The notes: a model not told the origin generated them from the sequence alone. DNA of 64,000 nucleotides from Flavobacterium sp. SUN052 (GCF_028867935.1 NZ_JAPQNS010000013.1:1-64000); one strand, 5' to 3'; shown: positions 35,428 to 45,722, counted from the first letter of the stretch. Translations and numbers: made by a program.

Positions 35428-38400
35428 CTAGCGGCACTCCTGTCCTGTTACAGTGATGCTTGCCGTACCCGTGCAGCCGCTTTCACTCGTTACCGTAACC
35501 GTGTAGAGTCCAGGCTTATTTACCACCGCCCTGCCCAGCGTAGGGATAGTCCGCCGGTTAATGAGGTAGCTACCCGCAATTATTCCTTCTGTACCGCCAA
35601 ACTGACTCACCAGACCAGGACCACTGAACACATAGCTGGCTCCGCCGGTGGCGGTGAGCGTCAGCGTGGGCGTGGTGCAACTCAGATTACCCGAACCCAG
35701 CAATAAAGCCGATGGCGGCACACCTGCCCCGCTCGTCAGTGAGCGTTGCGCCGTGGCTACACATGCACCCTCCGGACCGCTTAGGGCCGTAACACTGTAC
35801 AGACCCGTCTGCGAAGCCGTGATAGTGTTAGTCGGACCCGTTTGGCTGATGCCCGGACCCGAGAACACAAACGTGGTGGCCCCCGGCGTAGCCACAAGCT
35901 GAATACCTGGCGTGCTGCACGAGAGTACCGTGGTGCTGGCCGACAAACGCACTGCAGGTACATCCGTGGCTGTAAAGGTTACCGTTTTCATGGCGGTGGC
36001 CGTGCAACTGGTGGCCGTATTAGTCACCACCACCGTATAGGTGCCACCCGCCGATACGGCCCGCGTGTTACTACTACCGGCTACTATGCCCGACGGGCCA
36101 CTAAACACATAGCGCAGGTCTGATCCGTTGCTTCCCGCAATGCCCGACGTGGCGGAGGCCGTCAGCGTGACGGTGGGCTGGGAGCAGGTGATGATGCCTG
36201 ACGCAGACAGCGACACCGAGGGCGGGTTACCCACCGTGAGGCTGAAGGCGGTGCTGGTAACGCCGGTCGGCGCTCCGAGGCCGCAACTGGCCGTGATGAC
36301 CACCGAATAATTGCCTGAATCGGCGGTTTGCGCGTTAGCCAAGGTGAGCGTGGCCGTGGTCTGACCGCTCACCAAGGTTGGCGCCCCCCCGGAGGTTTCG
36401 GTCTTGAACCAAGTATAGGTGAGCGAATTGGTTTGGGTATCGGTGGCACTCACGAAGGCCGTGACGGTAGCTCCGGCGCACACCGCCGAACCGGCCACGG
36501 GCTGTTGCGTAATATCGGTGCCGTTGATGGTCAGGTTGAACGGCCCGCTGGTGGTGCTGGCGGGGATGCTGCCGATGCAGGTAATCACCACCGAGTAGCG
36601 GCCCGCATCGGCCCGTTGTGCGCTGCTTAGGCTAAGGGTAGCGGTGGTTTGATCGTTCAAAGCGACACCATTGCGGTACCAGAGAAAGGATTGCCCGCTG
36701 CCCCGCACCGCCACACTCGTGCTGACGACACTGCCCGCACACACCGCCGTACCGGTTGCCGGCGCCACAATCACCACGGGGGCATTGGCAGTGTTGATCT
36801 GCTCTTCGTAGGCCCCCATGTCCACCGCGCAGTTGACGGTGCGGAGGTTGCCCGCCAGATCAGTGCTGATGCCTGCCAATCCGGGTGCGGAGTTGAGACC
36901 CGCATCGCGGGCTTCTGAATTGGCCGCAAGCTGGGTGCCGGTGGGGCTTGCATAGGGCGAGGTGCCGGTGAGGATGTTGGTTCGCTCAGTGGCGATGTTG
37001 CCGTCGGTGGCCCCGGTCTCGAAGAGTGAGTAAGTTGCCCCAATCGTACTGCCACCAACCACGCCCACCGCTTTGGATGCAGTGCCGTTACCAAAGACCA
37101 CGGTATTGAAGAGCCGGACGGTACCTCCTCCATCTTGACTTAAAGCGGCACGGGCATTGGCAGTATTACCCCGGAAACTGCTGTTACAGAGCGTAAGTGA
37201 ACTGTTGTAACTGTGCATGCCTCCTCCCTGGCTACCCGCGGAGTTGTTTTCGACGGTGAGGTTAACGGCCAAAAGAACAGCCGCTACATTGTATAGCCCG
37301 CCCCCTTCAGAAGTGGCCGTGTTGCTAAGAACAAACGAGTTGATCAAGGTGGCACTATGGCCGTTCTCGTTGAAGATACCTCCGGCACCATTGCTGGTGC
37401 TGTTACCCGCCACCGTGCAGCTGGTGAGGGTGCTACTCCCCCCGTTGTTCAGCATACCCCCACCCAATTGGGGAGCCGTGTTGTTGCGTATCAGGGTTTG
37501 GGTCAGCGTAATGAGGTGGCCTCCCCGGTTAAAGATACCCCCGCCATAGCCGCTATTGGGGTCTGTCACCCGATTGGCTTCTATCGTGCAGCTGGATAGG
37601 AGGCTCTGCCCACCGTTGATGTTGGCCATCCCTCCACCATTAGAAGGGGCCGAGTTGTTTTGCAAATTACAAGTGGTTAGCGTATGGCTAGCCGCATCGC
37701 TGAAGACTCCTCCTCCAAAGAGGCCTGCCGTATTATTGATGAGTTGACAATCACGCAAGATTGGCTGGCTGATACGTTCAGTATTGAGGGAGGCTAACCC
37801 ACCGCCTGAGCCATTAGCTGTGTTTGATTGAAATACACAGTTGGTTAGCGCGGGAGAGCTGCCAAAGTTTTGGACTCCACCTCCTACATTGGCAGTGTTT
37901 CGTTCAAACACGCAATTCGACAAAACAGGACTGCTGTGGTAATTGTAAAGTCCTCCGCCAAATGTAGAGCAACTGTTCCCAACCAGCGAACAACTCCTCA
38001 TGGAAGTTGAACTGGCGTTGGTACACGCCACGCCCCCTCCATTGCGTTGGGCCCTGTTTCGGGCAATGAAACAGCTGGTCAAGACGGTGTTGTTGTCATA
38101 GAAGAGTCCCCCTCCATCCAGCCCCGAAGAATTGTTTGTTACCGTACTGCTTACGACGGTAGAATTGCTCCCAAGACTAACAATGGCTCCTCCGCCCAGA
38201 TTGTCAGTAGAGGATGCGATATTGCTGTCGAAGAACGAGCCTGAAATAGAGGCAATGTGAGACCCCGTATTATACAATCCTCCCCCGCTAGCCGCGCTGT
38301 TCGATACCACCGAGCAACTGGTTAGGGTGCTTACACCCCCCGTGTTCCAAACGCCCCCCCCGCCGTTGTTAGCCATGTTGCTCCGAAAGAGGGTGTTCAC

Positions 38401-39120
38401 GACCGAGTAACTGCTCGCACTGCTATACAAACCGCCCCCGGAGGCCTCTATACCACTACCATTAGCGTTACCGCCCGTTATGAATAGCCCGTCAAGCACC
38501 ACGCCCGTCACGCTGTTTAATCTCAAGACGTGGTAGCTATTACCGGCCAGAGAGTTGTCATTATTTACATCTCCCGAGAGGGTGGTGGAACTGGGATTGG
38601 TCAGCACGCGATCCGTCAATGCCGTTTCGGAGGTTAGCCCAACAAAGCCGCCATAGACTTTCACGTTGTTGCCCAGGGTGAAGTTGGCGGTTCGGTCGGT
38701 GGTGACTGTAGTCGGTTTGTAGAGTCCCCTGGTTACCCAGACTTCCTTGCAGGTGCCGGTGTTGGCAGCCGCCAGGGCGGTTTGCAGCGAGGTGTAGGCA
38801 TTTGGCCAGGAAGTACCGTCGTTGCTGCCTGATGCCGTGGCGTTGACGTAGATGGGGCAGCTGGGGACCGAAACAGACAGAGCAAATTTCTGCTTCCGGT
38901 TAGTACCCTCATGCGCTACATAGCGGTTGCCCCCGGCCACATAAATGCCTGAAGGGCCTCGTAACTGAGTAGCTCCCGACCCGAAGCTACCTGTTGTTCC
39001 GGCGACGGTAACAGCGGACATATGCGCCTGGGCGGGTAGACGTACGCCTCCCAACAGCAAGAGTAATAGCCCCGTCAGGAAGTAGAAAAGGGTCTGTACG
39101 TACGAGAAACGGTTGAGCAT
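35428..39120 (-). CDS. Giant parallel beta-helix surface protein with Ig-like domains
   Basis: About 1230 residues. After a signal segment (FLTGLLLLLLGGVRLPAQA) there is a short NHL-repeat-like stretch (TVAGTTGSFGSGATQLRGPSGIYVAGGNRYVAHEGTNRKQKF). A right-handed beta-helix follows with about 20 GGGLYN-type turns, ending VDMGAYEEQ, then four to five Ig-like domains (ITQQPVAGSAVCAGATV; FVFSGPGISQTGPTNT). No clear type IX sorting tail is visible, unlike the protein at 22498. An ATG at 39138 is the alternative start. Likely an exported adhesin or glycan-binding protein, divergent from a sensor-kinase gene. Confidence 0.85.
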   Translation of the reverse strand: MLNRFSYVQTLFYFLTGLLLLLLGGVRLPAQAHMSAVTVAGTTGSFGSGATQLRGPSGIYVAGGNRYVAHEGTNRKQKFALSVSVPSCPIYVNATASGSNDGTSWPNAYTSLQTALAAANTGTCKEVWVTRGLYKPTTVTTDRTANFTLGNNVKVYGGFVGLTSETALTDRVLTNPSSTTLSGDVNNDNSLAGNSYHVLRLNSVTGVVLDGLFITGGNANGSGIEASGGGLYSSASSYSVVNTLFRSNMANNGGGGVWNTGGVSTLTSCSVVSNSAASGGGLYNTGSHIASISGSFFDSNIASSTDNLGGGAIVSLGSNSTVVSSTVTNNSSGLDGGGLFYDNNTVLTSCFIARNRAQRNGGGVACTNASSTSMRSCSLVGNSCSTFGGGLYNYHSSPVLSNCVFERNTANVGGGVQNFGSSPALTNCVFQSNTANGSGGGLASLNTERISQPILRDCQLINNTAGLFGGGVFSDAASHTLTTCNLQNNSAPSNGGGMANINGGQSLLSSCTIEANRVTDPNSGYGGGIFNRGGHLITLTQTLIRNNTAPQLGGGMLNNGGSSTLTSCTVAGNSTSNGAGGIFNENGHSATLINSFVLSNTATSEGGGLYNVAAVLLAVNLTVENNSAGSQGGGMHSYNSSLTLCNSSFRGNTANARAALSQDGGGTVRLFNTVVFGNGTASKAVGVVGGSTIGATYSLFETGATDGNIATERTNILTGTSPYASPTGTQLAANSEARDAGLNSAPGLAGISTDLAGNLRTVNCAVDMGAYEEQINTANAPVVIVAPATGTAVCAGSVVSTSVAVRGSGQSFLWYRNGVALNDQTTATLSLSSAQRADAGRYSVVITCIGSIPASTTSGPFNLTINGTDITQQPVAGSAVCAGATVTAFVSATDTQTNSLTYTWFKTETSGGAPTLVSGQTTATLTLANAQTADSGNYSVVITASCGLGAPTGVTSTAFSLTVGNPPSVSLSASGIITCSQPTVTLTASATSGIAGSNGSDLRYVFSGPSGIVAGSSNTRAVSAGGTYTVVVTNTATSCTATAMKTVTFTATDVPAVRLSASTTVLSCSTPGIQLVATPGATTFVFSGPGISQTGPTNTITASQTGLYSVTALSGPEGACVATAQRSLTSGAGVPPSALLLGSGNLSCTTPTLTLTATGGASYVFSGPGLVSQFGGTEGIIAGSYLINRRTIPTLGRAVVNKPGLYTVTVTSESGCTGTASITVTGQECR

Positions 39121-39329
39121 AAGAAGAGGTGAGTGCATAGAATAAGGAAGCAGTTAGGATTTGACTGGGCCGTAAATCTCTTACAACAAAATGGCTTCAT
39201 ACAAGTACATGAGGGACTTTGAGGTTGAACACCCTCTTTTTTGAGGTCGAACGGCTTGGGCGGGGGAGATGGACCACCTAGTTTTGTGAAACCGTAGCTC
39301 CTGTCAGCTAAGATTTGTTTCGTTTTACT

Positions 39330-41054
39330 ATGCTTTCAGTCGTTCACCCGATCTGTCGTTGGTGCGTGTTCCTGGCCGGATTGGTCGGTTGGCTTTCGGG
39401 CTGTAACTCATCTCGTGACCCTACCCAACCGTCCATCAGCCTGACGGACTCGACGGCTGTGATGCAGTTGATTGACCTGGGCGACGCATTCTACGCCCAA
39501 AAACAGGATTACCGGAGCTTTGCCAACGCCATGGCGTTTTATGACTCGGCGGCCCGGCTGGCTGGCACCACCGATAATGTCTTTCTGAAAGGAAAAGTTA
39601 TCTTCTCAAAAGCCAGTGTTTATAATGCCTGGAACCGCGACCCCCAACGTACTATTGAGCTATTCCGGGAGGCTGCCCAAGTTTATGCGACCAACCCCCG
39701 CTACCTGCCCCGGTCGCTGTATTGCCGGTATCTGGTGGCCCACGCCTACGACGGAGAAAAAGGCCGCGATAGCACCCGCTGCGTGCGCGAACTGCTGGCT
39801 CTTCAGGACACCCTCCGGCAGCTCCACCCCAATGTGCTGGCTAACTGGAAGTTCCAACCCGACCTGGCCTGGGTGGCCACCAACGCGGGCAACTATACGC
39901 TGGCCGAAAGCTTGCTCAAGAACCTGACCCACCGGGCCGAAATCATCAACGACACCAACACCAACAACTACCTGGATCACTACTACCTCACCCGCGCCCG
40001 CATCGACGTGTTGCACTACCACAACTACAACAGCCTGTATCTGGACAGTCTGGAACGGGTTTATGAACGGGTGAAGGAAAACTTTGATAAACGGTATTAC
40101 AGCGAAAACCTTTCCCAGCTTTACGTAGCCGCCGGCAACTACCCCCGCGCCTATCGGATGTTGTTGAAAAACCGGACAATTGACTCGCTGATTAATCACG
40201 CAGAAGGAATTGGAACCTTACAGAACCGTCTGCTGCACACCCAACTGGAAGCTGAGAGAAATGAAAAAGCCCTGATTGAGGTTCAACAGCGAAACCGAAT
40301 CTTATGGCTGTGGTTGATGGCCGTAGCCTTACTGAGTATTTCGGTAGTGAGCTATTGGTTCTATCGGGAACGGCTTCATTACCGGACGCAGTCGGTAAAG
40401 CTGGAACAGGCCAATCAACAGCTTGACGAGCAAGTGCGCGAGATTGAACTGCTCAATAAGGAAACCCAGCATCGCATTAAAAACAACCTGCAAATGATTC
40501 AAAGTTTGGTTTATTTGCAACAGCACCATGCAAGCTCCAACGTCGTGAAGCAGAAGATGCAGGAAATGGGCCTACGAATCCAGAGTATTGCCTCTCTCCA
40601 CGACCAATTGGCACACACCGCTATCGATACCGTTGATCTGAAAGCCTATCTGACTCAACTGATTAACACCATTGTCGAACTGGTTGAGGGAAACAAACAA
40701 GTGCTGACCTATTTTGATATTGCCCCCGCTCCGCTGTCGCAGAAGCAAAGTTTTCCGCTGGGCCTGATGCTTAATGAGTGGATCACCAACAGCCTCAAAT
40801 ATGCCCGGACACCGGGATCAACGCTGTCCATCTACATCACTACGCGGGTAACCAAGTCTGACATTCAGCTCCATTACCATGACTCGGGTTTGCCCATTCG
40901 GCAGGCCGACGTCAAAGAGGGCCTGGGGCTGAACATCACCCGGCTCCTGCAAGCCCAACTTAAAGCCAACCTCAAACAAGACCCAGCCAACTTCTTTGCC
41001 TACCACCTGACCTTATCCCTTGATGCAAAGCCAAATCAACGTTCTAATCATTGA
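39330..41054 (+). CDS. Lipoprotein-type sensor histidine kinase (HisKA_2)
   Basis: 574 residues. The N-terminus ends in a lipobox (WLSGCNSS), followed by a helical region of tetratricopeptide type (about 35-300), a membrane helix (ILWLWLMAVALLSISVVSYWF), a short coiled-coil and a HisKA_2 kinase core. The core has HRIKNNLQMIQSL with the phospho-His, then LNEWITNSLKYA and GLGLNITRLL in the ATPase. The ATG at 39330 is chosen over an upstream TTG. It overlaps the LytTR regulator gene by about 30 nt, so the two form a two-component pair. Confidence 0.88.
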   Translation: MLSVVHPICRWCVFLAGLVGWLSGCNSSRDPTQPSISLTDSTAVMQLIDLGDAFYAQKQDYRSFANAMAFYDSAARLAGTTDNVFLKGKVIFSKASVYNAWNRDPQRTIELFREAAQVYATNPRYLPRSLYCRYLVAHAYDGEKGRDSTRCVRELLALQDTLRQLHPNVLANWKFQPDLAWVATNAGNYTLAESLLKNLTHRAEIINDTNTNNYLDHYYLTRARIDVLHYHNYNSLYLDSLERVYERVKENFDKRYYSENLSQLYVAAGNYPRAYRMLLKNRTIDSLINHAEGIGTLQNRLLHTQLEAERNEKALIEVQQRNRILWLWLMAVALLSISVVSYWFYRERLHYRTQSVKLEQANQQLDEQVREIELLNKETQHRIKNNLQMIQSLVYLQQHHASSNVVKQKMQEMGLRIQSIASLHDQLAHTAIDTVDLKAYLTQLINTIVELVEGNKQVLTYFDIAPAPLSQKQSFPLGLMLNEWITNSLKYARTPGSTLSIYITTRVTKSDIQLHYHDSGLPIRQADVKEGLGLNITRLLQAQLKANLKQDPANFFAYHLTLSLDAKPNQRSNH

Positions 41055-41775
41055 AGATGAAGCCCTGATTGCTGCGTCACTCCAGCTGATGCTCCAAAGC
41101 TTTGGTTACTGCATCACGGACGTATGCTACAGCTACGAAACAGCCCTGCAAGCCATTGACAGCGGTAATTTTGATCTGGTGCTGACAGACATCAACCTGG
41201 GTGATGGCATTGGGCATCGTTCGGGTTTTGAGTTGATGAGGCATCTGAAAACCCATATGCAGTGCCCGTTTATTTTCCTGACCGCTTTCGATGATCCCGA
41301 CACCATTCAACGGGCAGTGGCCTTTCGACCAAGTGCTTATCTGACCAAGCCAATCAATGCGGCAAATCTGTATGCCTCGGTGCAGATAGCAGTCGAAAAT
41401 TTTCTGCAGCAACAACCCAGTGATGTCCGGCTGGTTCGGCCACCCCACCCCGACTACATCTATGCGAAAGTGGGTAAACGGATAGTTAAAGTGCTGTGGG
41501 CAGAGGTGTATTGCCTGGAATCGGTCAAAAATTATGTACTGCTCCGAAGTCAGGGCTTTAACTTCACCATCCCGATCCGCAGTTCGTTGGTTCAGGTAGT
41601 TGACGAAATGATGCCCCCTGACCAACGAGGGCGTTTTGTCAGAATTAGCCGCAATATGGCTATCGATAAAAAGATTGTTAGGTCTATTTCGGACGTAGAA
41701 ATTCAAACTCTTTACGGAAACTTCCCCTGTAGTGCCGAAATCCGCCGGACCCTATTGGTAGAGCTCCTCTATTAA
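41023..41775 (+). CDS. LytTR-family response regulator
   Basis: 250 residues. The receiver domain (VLIIEDEALIAASLQLML; DLVLTDINLGDG with the phospho-Asp; FIFLTAFDD; YLTKPI) is followed by a LytTR DNA-binding domain (YIYAKVGKRIVKVLWAEVYCLESVKNYVLL, FVRISRNMAIDKKIV). It takes the phosphate from the upstream kinase and binds promoter DNA. The ATG at 41023 lies inside the 3' end of the kinase gene. The divergent beta-helix gene is a candidate target, by position only. Confidence 0.9.
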   Translation: MQSQINVLIIEDEALIAASLQLMLQSFGYCITDVCYSYETALQAIDSGNFDLVLTDINLGDGIGHRSGFELMRHLKTHMQCPFIFLTAFDDPDTIQRAVAFRPSAYLTKPINAANLYASVQIAVENFLQQQPSDVRLVRPPHPDYIYAKVGKRIVKVLWAEVYCLESVKNYVLLRSQGFNFTIPIRSSLVQVVDEMMPPDQRGRFVRISRNMAIDKKIVRSISDVEIQTLYGNFPCSAEIRRTLLVELLY

Positions 41776-41859
41776 CCTAATTTGCCTGAAAGTAGCTTGA
41801 TATAGCCACAAAAAGTGAGCATCAAAAAGTGTGGGGCAAGCAGAGTCAAGCCGCCCTTG

Positions 41860-42496
41860 GAACGAGAGCATAAACGCTGGAACGGTCACGCGTCACCAGT
41901 TCAATGCCCGGATGATCGCGGAATCAGGCTTCCAGCGTCTTGCCCTCTCGGTCGGGCAGCACATCGATGGGTTGGCGCTTGTCCAGATCAATGATAATGG
42001 TTCCATATCGTCGTCCCTTTCGAAAGACAAAATCATCCACACCCACTCGCTTGGGACTGGGGTGAAGCTCGACAGGGGCTGTGCGACTGATGCGCAATAG
42101 GGTCGAGTGACTTACCGGTTGGCCGATTAGCGCACAGAGTCGGGCTGCGGGCCGGGCACCGGTCTGCAAGGCCATCACCTGCATGTGGTGCTGGGCTCGG
42201 TTGAGTCAGCGCGCATAGGGCGAAAAGTAGGCCGGTACCGTCTGGGCGAAAATTTTACGAGGGCATTGGTCATTACGACAGGCGAACTTACGCAGGTGAA
42301 TCCGAAGCGAAACGGCTCTCCCGCAGATAGGCGAGTCGGCCAAGGTCCGCTGGTAGAAACTATGGACCTTGTTCGCCGTCCTTTGGCAGGCGGGGCATCG
42401 GCCCACGGTCTGAATGGCCACTAGGTCAATTTGAATCTCGGTTTGACCCACCTGGTGTTGGGTGAGTTGAAATTGGTCGGGCAGAATGGGAGACAT
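41860..42496 (-). pseudogene. ISL3-family transposase remnant
   Basis: It begins with the zinc-finger N-terminus of ISL3 transposases (QTVGRCPACQRTANKVHSFYQRTLADSP; FACRNDQCPRKIFAQTVPAYFSPYAR). It continues with ALQTGARPAARLCALIGQPVSHSTLLRI and VDDFVFRKGRRYGTIIIDL. Two in-frame TGA codons interrupt it (at 42206-42208 and 41921-41923), each explained by one G-to-A or C-to-T change at a conserved Arg or Trp. The sequence ends near 41860, so about half the protein is missing. Confidence 0.8.
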
Positions 42497-42635
42497 ATCC
42501 CTGGCTCAAACTTGGTAAAATACCACGTCATCACCGAGATTGATACTGTTGGCGAATTCAGTTTAAGGATACTGATCGTGGCATTAGCCTCACAAAGGCG
42601 GCCTGGCGGGTCTTGGCCAAAGGGACTTCATTGAG

Positions 42636-44223
42636 CTAATCCACTATACGATTCAGGTTGATCGCCGTGGCAATAAGAGCATGTTGGAGATGGGTTTTTT
42701 GCCTGGCCAATATACTGGGAACGACGCAATCCAAAAGCACGAACACCTTGGGATAATGTCCCCTCGATTCCGGCCCGTTGATCGTAAAGATTTTGAGTTT
42801 CGACCTGATTATCCCGTTGGCGGGCCGCTCGCAAGGCTTCATACTGGGCATCAGCTCGTAGGAGAATCGTGCGCCGTTTGGCTCGGCTACACTGACTTAG
42901 AACCGGACAGGGGCGACAGCTTTTTCGCGAAAACTTGACGACCACCCGGGGTTGGCCCTTTTCTTGGGTAACCGACCAAGATTTAGATCGTTGGCCTTGT
43001 GGGCAAGTGACCTGTTGAGCCTGCCAATCCACCTGAAAATCAGCGGACGCAAAGCCTTCTCCAGCCCGTGCCTGCCATTGATAGTCCCCTCGGGCAGGTC
43101 CTATTAAGTTAACCTGATGCGTCTGCTGACTCTGAGTCATGGCGGCCGCACTGATATAGCCGGTATCCACGTAGGTAGCAGCGAATTCTCAGCCATTCCC
43201 TGGTGAATCTGGGGCAGGGCATCCAAATCAGCATCTGTGCTAACCGTAGTCGTCACTTGGGTGATCAAATGAGGTTGCTCGGGCTCACACATTTCGCTTA
43301 GATGTACTTTGTATCCCACCCAGGTCGTGGTGTTTTTACGACTGTAGCGGGCTTGAGGGTCATAGGGCGAACTGATGAATTTTGCTGAGGCTGGTAAGCC
43401 ACCTTCCTTTTCGGTGCGCCACAGAGTTTGATCATCGACCCGTTGAAACTGCTGGATCCACACCCGGCGAAGCATATCCACACCTGGAAGTTGCCACAAA
43501 AAAAGAGCCTGGGGGTCGGCTTCAATCCGATCCATAAGCCAAAACCCGTCTTGGCCAACTTGGTGAGCATAAAGCAAGCGTTGCTGACTGGCCTTGGGCA
43601 GATGAAAGTCGTCGGCTCGTGGTCCATATCGCTTTGCCCATTCCGGTTGTAGTTGCCCAGCTAACCAATCAGGGATAACCACTGATAAGCTGTTGAGTAC
43701 AAACCGCATCGTCTCCGTAACGCATTCCAATCGGTTCATGGCTCGGATACGGGCCAGTACATGGACGGTCGGCCGCAGCCGTGGAATCGGTTCGTTGTTT
43801 GGCGTGCGTTTTGAGCCATTTATGCTCTTAGCAAAGCGTCAAAAGCCTGTTAAACAAGCGTTCTTCAGCTTGGCCTACCACTAACCGTTGGCGAAACTCG
43901 GACAAGATGCTAAAGTCAAAACCGGGGTTGGTTAGCTCTAAACCCAACATATATTTCCAATCAATGCGGGCTCGAACGGCATCGGCGGCTTGTCGATCCG
44001 AAAGATTTTCAGCGAATTGCATCAACGTCACTACCGCTAATTGCCAGGGAGCTTGAGCCGGTTGTCCCCGTTGCGGAAACAGGTCAGCAAAGAGTTCATC
44101 GTCATAGATTGTTCCCAGCGTATCTCGGAGTTGCAAGTATCGATTACCCTGTGGAAAAGCGGCTTGTGCTACTTGGCGCGTTTGTTGGGGGACGGGAGTG
44201 AGGGCTTGGGCGTGCAGACTCAT
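42636..44223 (-). pseudogene. IS1182-family transposase, multiply frameshifted
   Basis: Three frames add up to one IS1182 transposase. The first is the N-terminal DUF772-type region (LRDTLGTIYDDELFADLFPQRGQPAQ; FDFSILSEFRQRLV). The second is the middle (MNRLECVTETMRFVLNSL; STDADLDALPQIHQG). The third is the DDE_Tnp_1_6 end (MDTGYISAAAMTQSQQ; LRADAQYEALRAAR; RAGIEGTLSQGVRAFGLRRSQYIG). Breaks are a TAA at about 43828, a 16-bp insertion at 43764, a lost base near 43160 and an extra A in a run near 42700. Confidence 0.85.
43764..43779 (+). other. 16-bp insertion breaking the IS1182 transposase
   Basis: The inserted sequence on this strand is GACGGTCGGCCGCAGC. Deleting it rejoins the conserved RTDSTHVLARIRAMNRLE on the minus strand exactly. 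It differs from the insertion at 31139-31154 at only two positions. Confidence 0.75.
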
Positions 44224-44564
44224 TAGAAGAAGGCTTTAAGTTGCAGTTGAAACTACCCTTTTTTGCCCAAAACTGAATTCGCCAACAGTATCGAGATTGA
44301 ATCAGAACCCGCTTGGAATGCCGGAGATGGCTCAATTTAGACCGGCCTATTCACTACTACTCAAGCCTGTAAAATAGCCAGCCACATTCTGCCGAATGAC
44401 TACACTGGCATCAAAACATGCGGAAGGTGTTGTTTGAGAAGCTAATACTTGACAAGAACACTCTACTCTCCCACGACTGACAGAGATCTGATCGGTTCCT
44501 TAAACAGTCGCTAGTAAAATCTGATGTAGCTAGTCTTGCCTCACCTCACCTCACTGAACCCGTC

Positions 44565-45722
44565 CTAACGAATAATATCAGGTTGTTGACCTGATACCTC
44601 CCGCTGACTTGACTCACTCATACGATTCAAAGCCGCAGTCACCTCATCTTTCATTTTTTGTTGCGCTTCTTTACCAATGTGCACGAAGACTTTATTGCAG
44701 TAACGGACTTTGTCGTCGATCCGCTTATCTGAATTCTCTTTCATCTGCCATTCGTAAATCAATTCATTGGCTTTTTTTGTACCAATGTCTTCAAGATACA
44801 GCGCAACGTTTTTATCAGAAACCTTCCACTTACGTAGATTCGCTATAGTCCGCCCTACTACTTCATTGACTAACCAACTCCCTGGTATAGAGGTACGGGG
44901 CAAACTAGTCATTCTAAACCTGAATGCCGTTAACCGTTTACGGCCTTTCACATGTCGTTTTTCCTCGTAGATGGGTTCATAAGTAAAGGCCAATTCTGTG
45001 TTGGCTAATTCTTCGAGAGGTTCCATCATCGTGTACTTAATGAGGGAATTAACGTTCGGATACTTAATTTTAGGGTTACCGTCTTTATCTGTCTTTACCT
45101 TACCCTTTTGGTCTTTTTCATGCCAACAGTCCATCAGCATCCGGTACTCTTCTACTGATACTACCCATTCGCCAGTATCCTTAAAAGCTGATAGGATCTC
45201 AAAAAAACGCATCGAATACCAACTTCGAAGCGTCATGTAGTTTTTCAACTGGTACTTAGTGTAATGGGCAATCTGGATGAAATAAGGAGCCAGTTGTGGG
45301 TTCATTACCATCGTAATAACGCCATCTTGGTATCCAACCCGGTGCTGTTTAGAGGTATCTACTAAATGTAATAAATAGTATTGAGAATTATCGGGACTGG
45401 CGAATTCCCAAACTACCTGTGCCAGCTCATACAAAGCACCCTGGACAGAGTTATATACGCCAGACTTCGACACGCTACTATCTTCTATAATATCCTGAAT
45501 ACGGATTTGATAAAAATCCCGCAAACTCATATCATCGTCCCTGACCTGGTCAATCACTTTTGCCATGATCCGTTTAGCCAGAACACTCATCTTTTTCTGC
45601 CGGGCAAAGGTGACATTCCAATGCTGCTTGACATATTGCCGGTGTTCAGGTTCGTACTGAAGATCGAACGGCAACATAAGCTGATTACTTCGCTTGTCAG
45701 CCATAGAAGGTAACTCAGTCAT
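44565..45722 (-). CDS. Plasmid replication initiator (Rep_3/RepB type)
   Basis: 385 residues with the paired winged-helix layout of iteron-binding initiators. The first half has RQKKMSVLAKRIMAKVIDQV...LRDFYQIRIQDII and NYMTLRSWYSMRFFEILSAF; the second has VEEYRMLMDC... and YPNVNSLIKYTMMEPLEELAN. The C-terminus is a charged helical tail. Rep binds the iterons just upstream to open the origin. A TAnnTTTG box lies 16-23 bp before the ATG. An 84-bp palindrome and one iteron also lie in its leader, so autoregulation is likely. Confidence 0.9.
   Translation of the reverse strand: MTELPSMADKRSNQLMLPFDLQYEPEHRQYVKQHWNVTFARQKKMSVLAKRIMAKVIDQVRDDDMSLRDFYQIRIQDIIEDSSVSKSGVYNSVQGALYELAQVVWEFASPDNSQYYLLHLVDTSKQHRVGYQDGVITMVMNPQLAPYFIQIAHYTKYQLKNYMTLRSWYSMRFFEILSAFKDTGEWVVSVEEYRMLMDCWHEKDQKGKVKTDKDGNPKIKYPNVNSLIKYTMMEPLEELANTELAFTYEPIYEEKRHVKGRKRLTAFRFRMTSLPRTSIPGSWLVNEVVGRTIANLRKWKVSDKNVALYLEDIGTKKANELIYEWQMKENSDKRIDDKVRYCNKVFVHIGKEAQQKMKDEVTAALNRMSESSQREVSGQQPDIIR

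Larger units (their letters stand above)
42542..44292 (-). mobile_element. IS1182-type insertion sequence (1751 bp), decayed
   Basis: The terminal inverted repeats start GATACTGTTGGCGAATTC and extend to about 23 bp. The element is flanked by a 6-bp direct repeat GAGATT at 42536-42541 and 44293-44298, a target duplication that fixes its ends. It landed just upstream of the ISL3 remnant. Its transposase gene is broken in several places. Confidence 0.88.
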
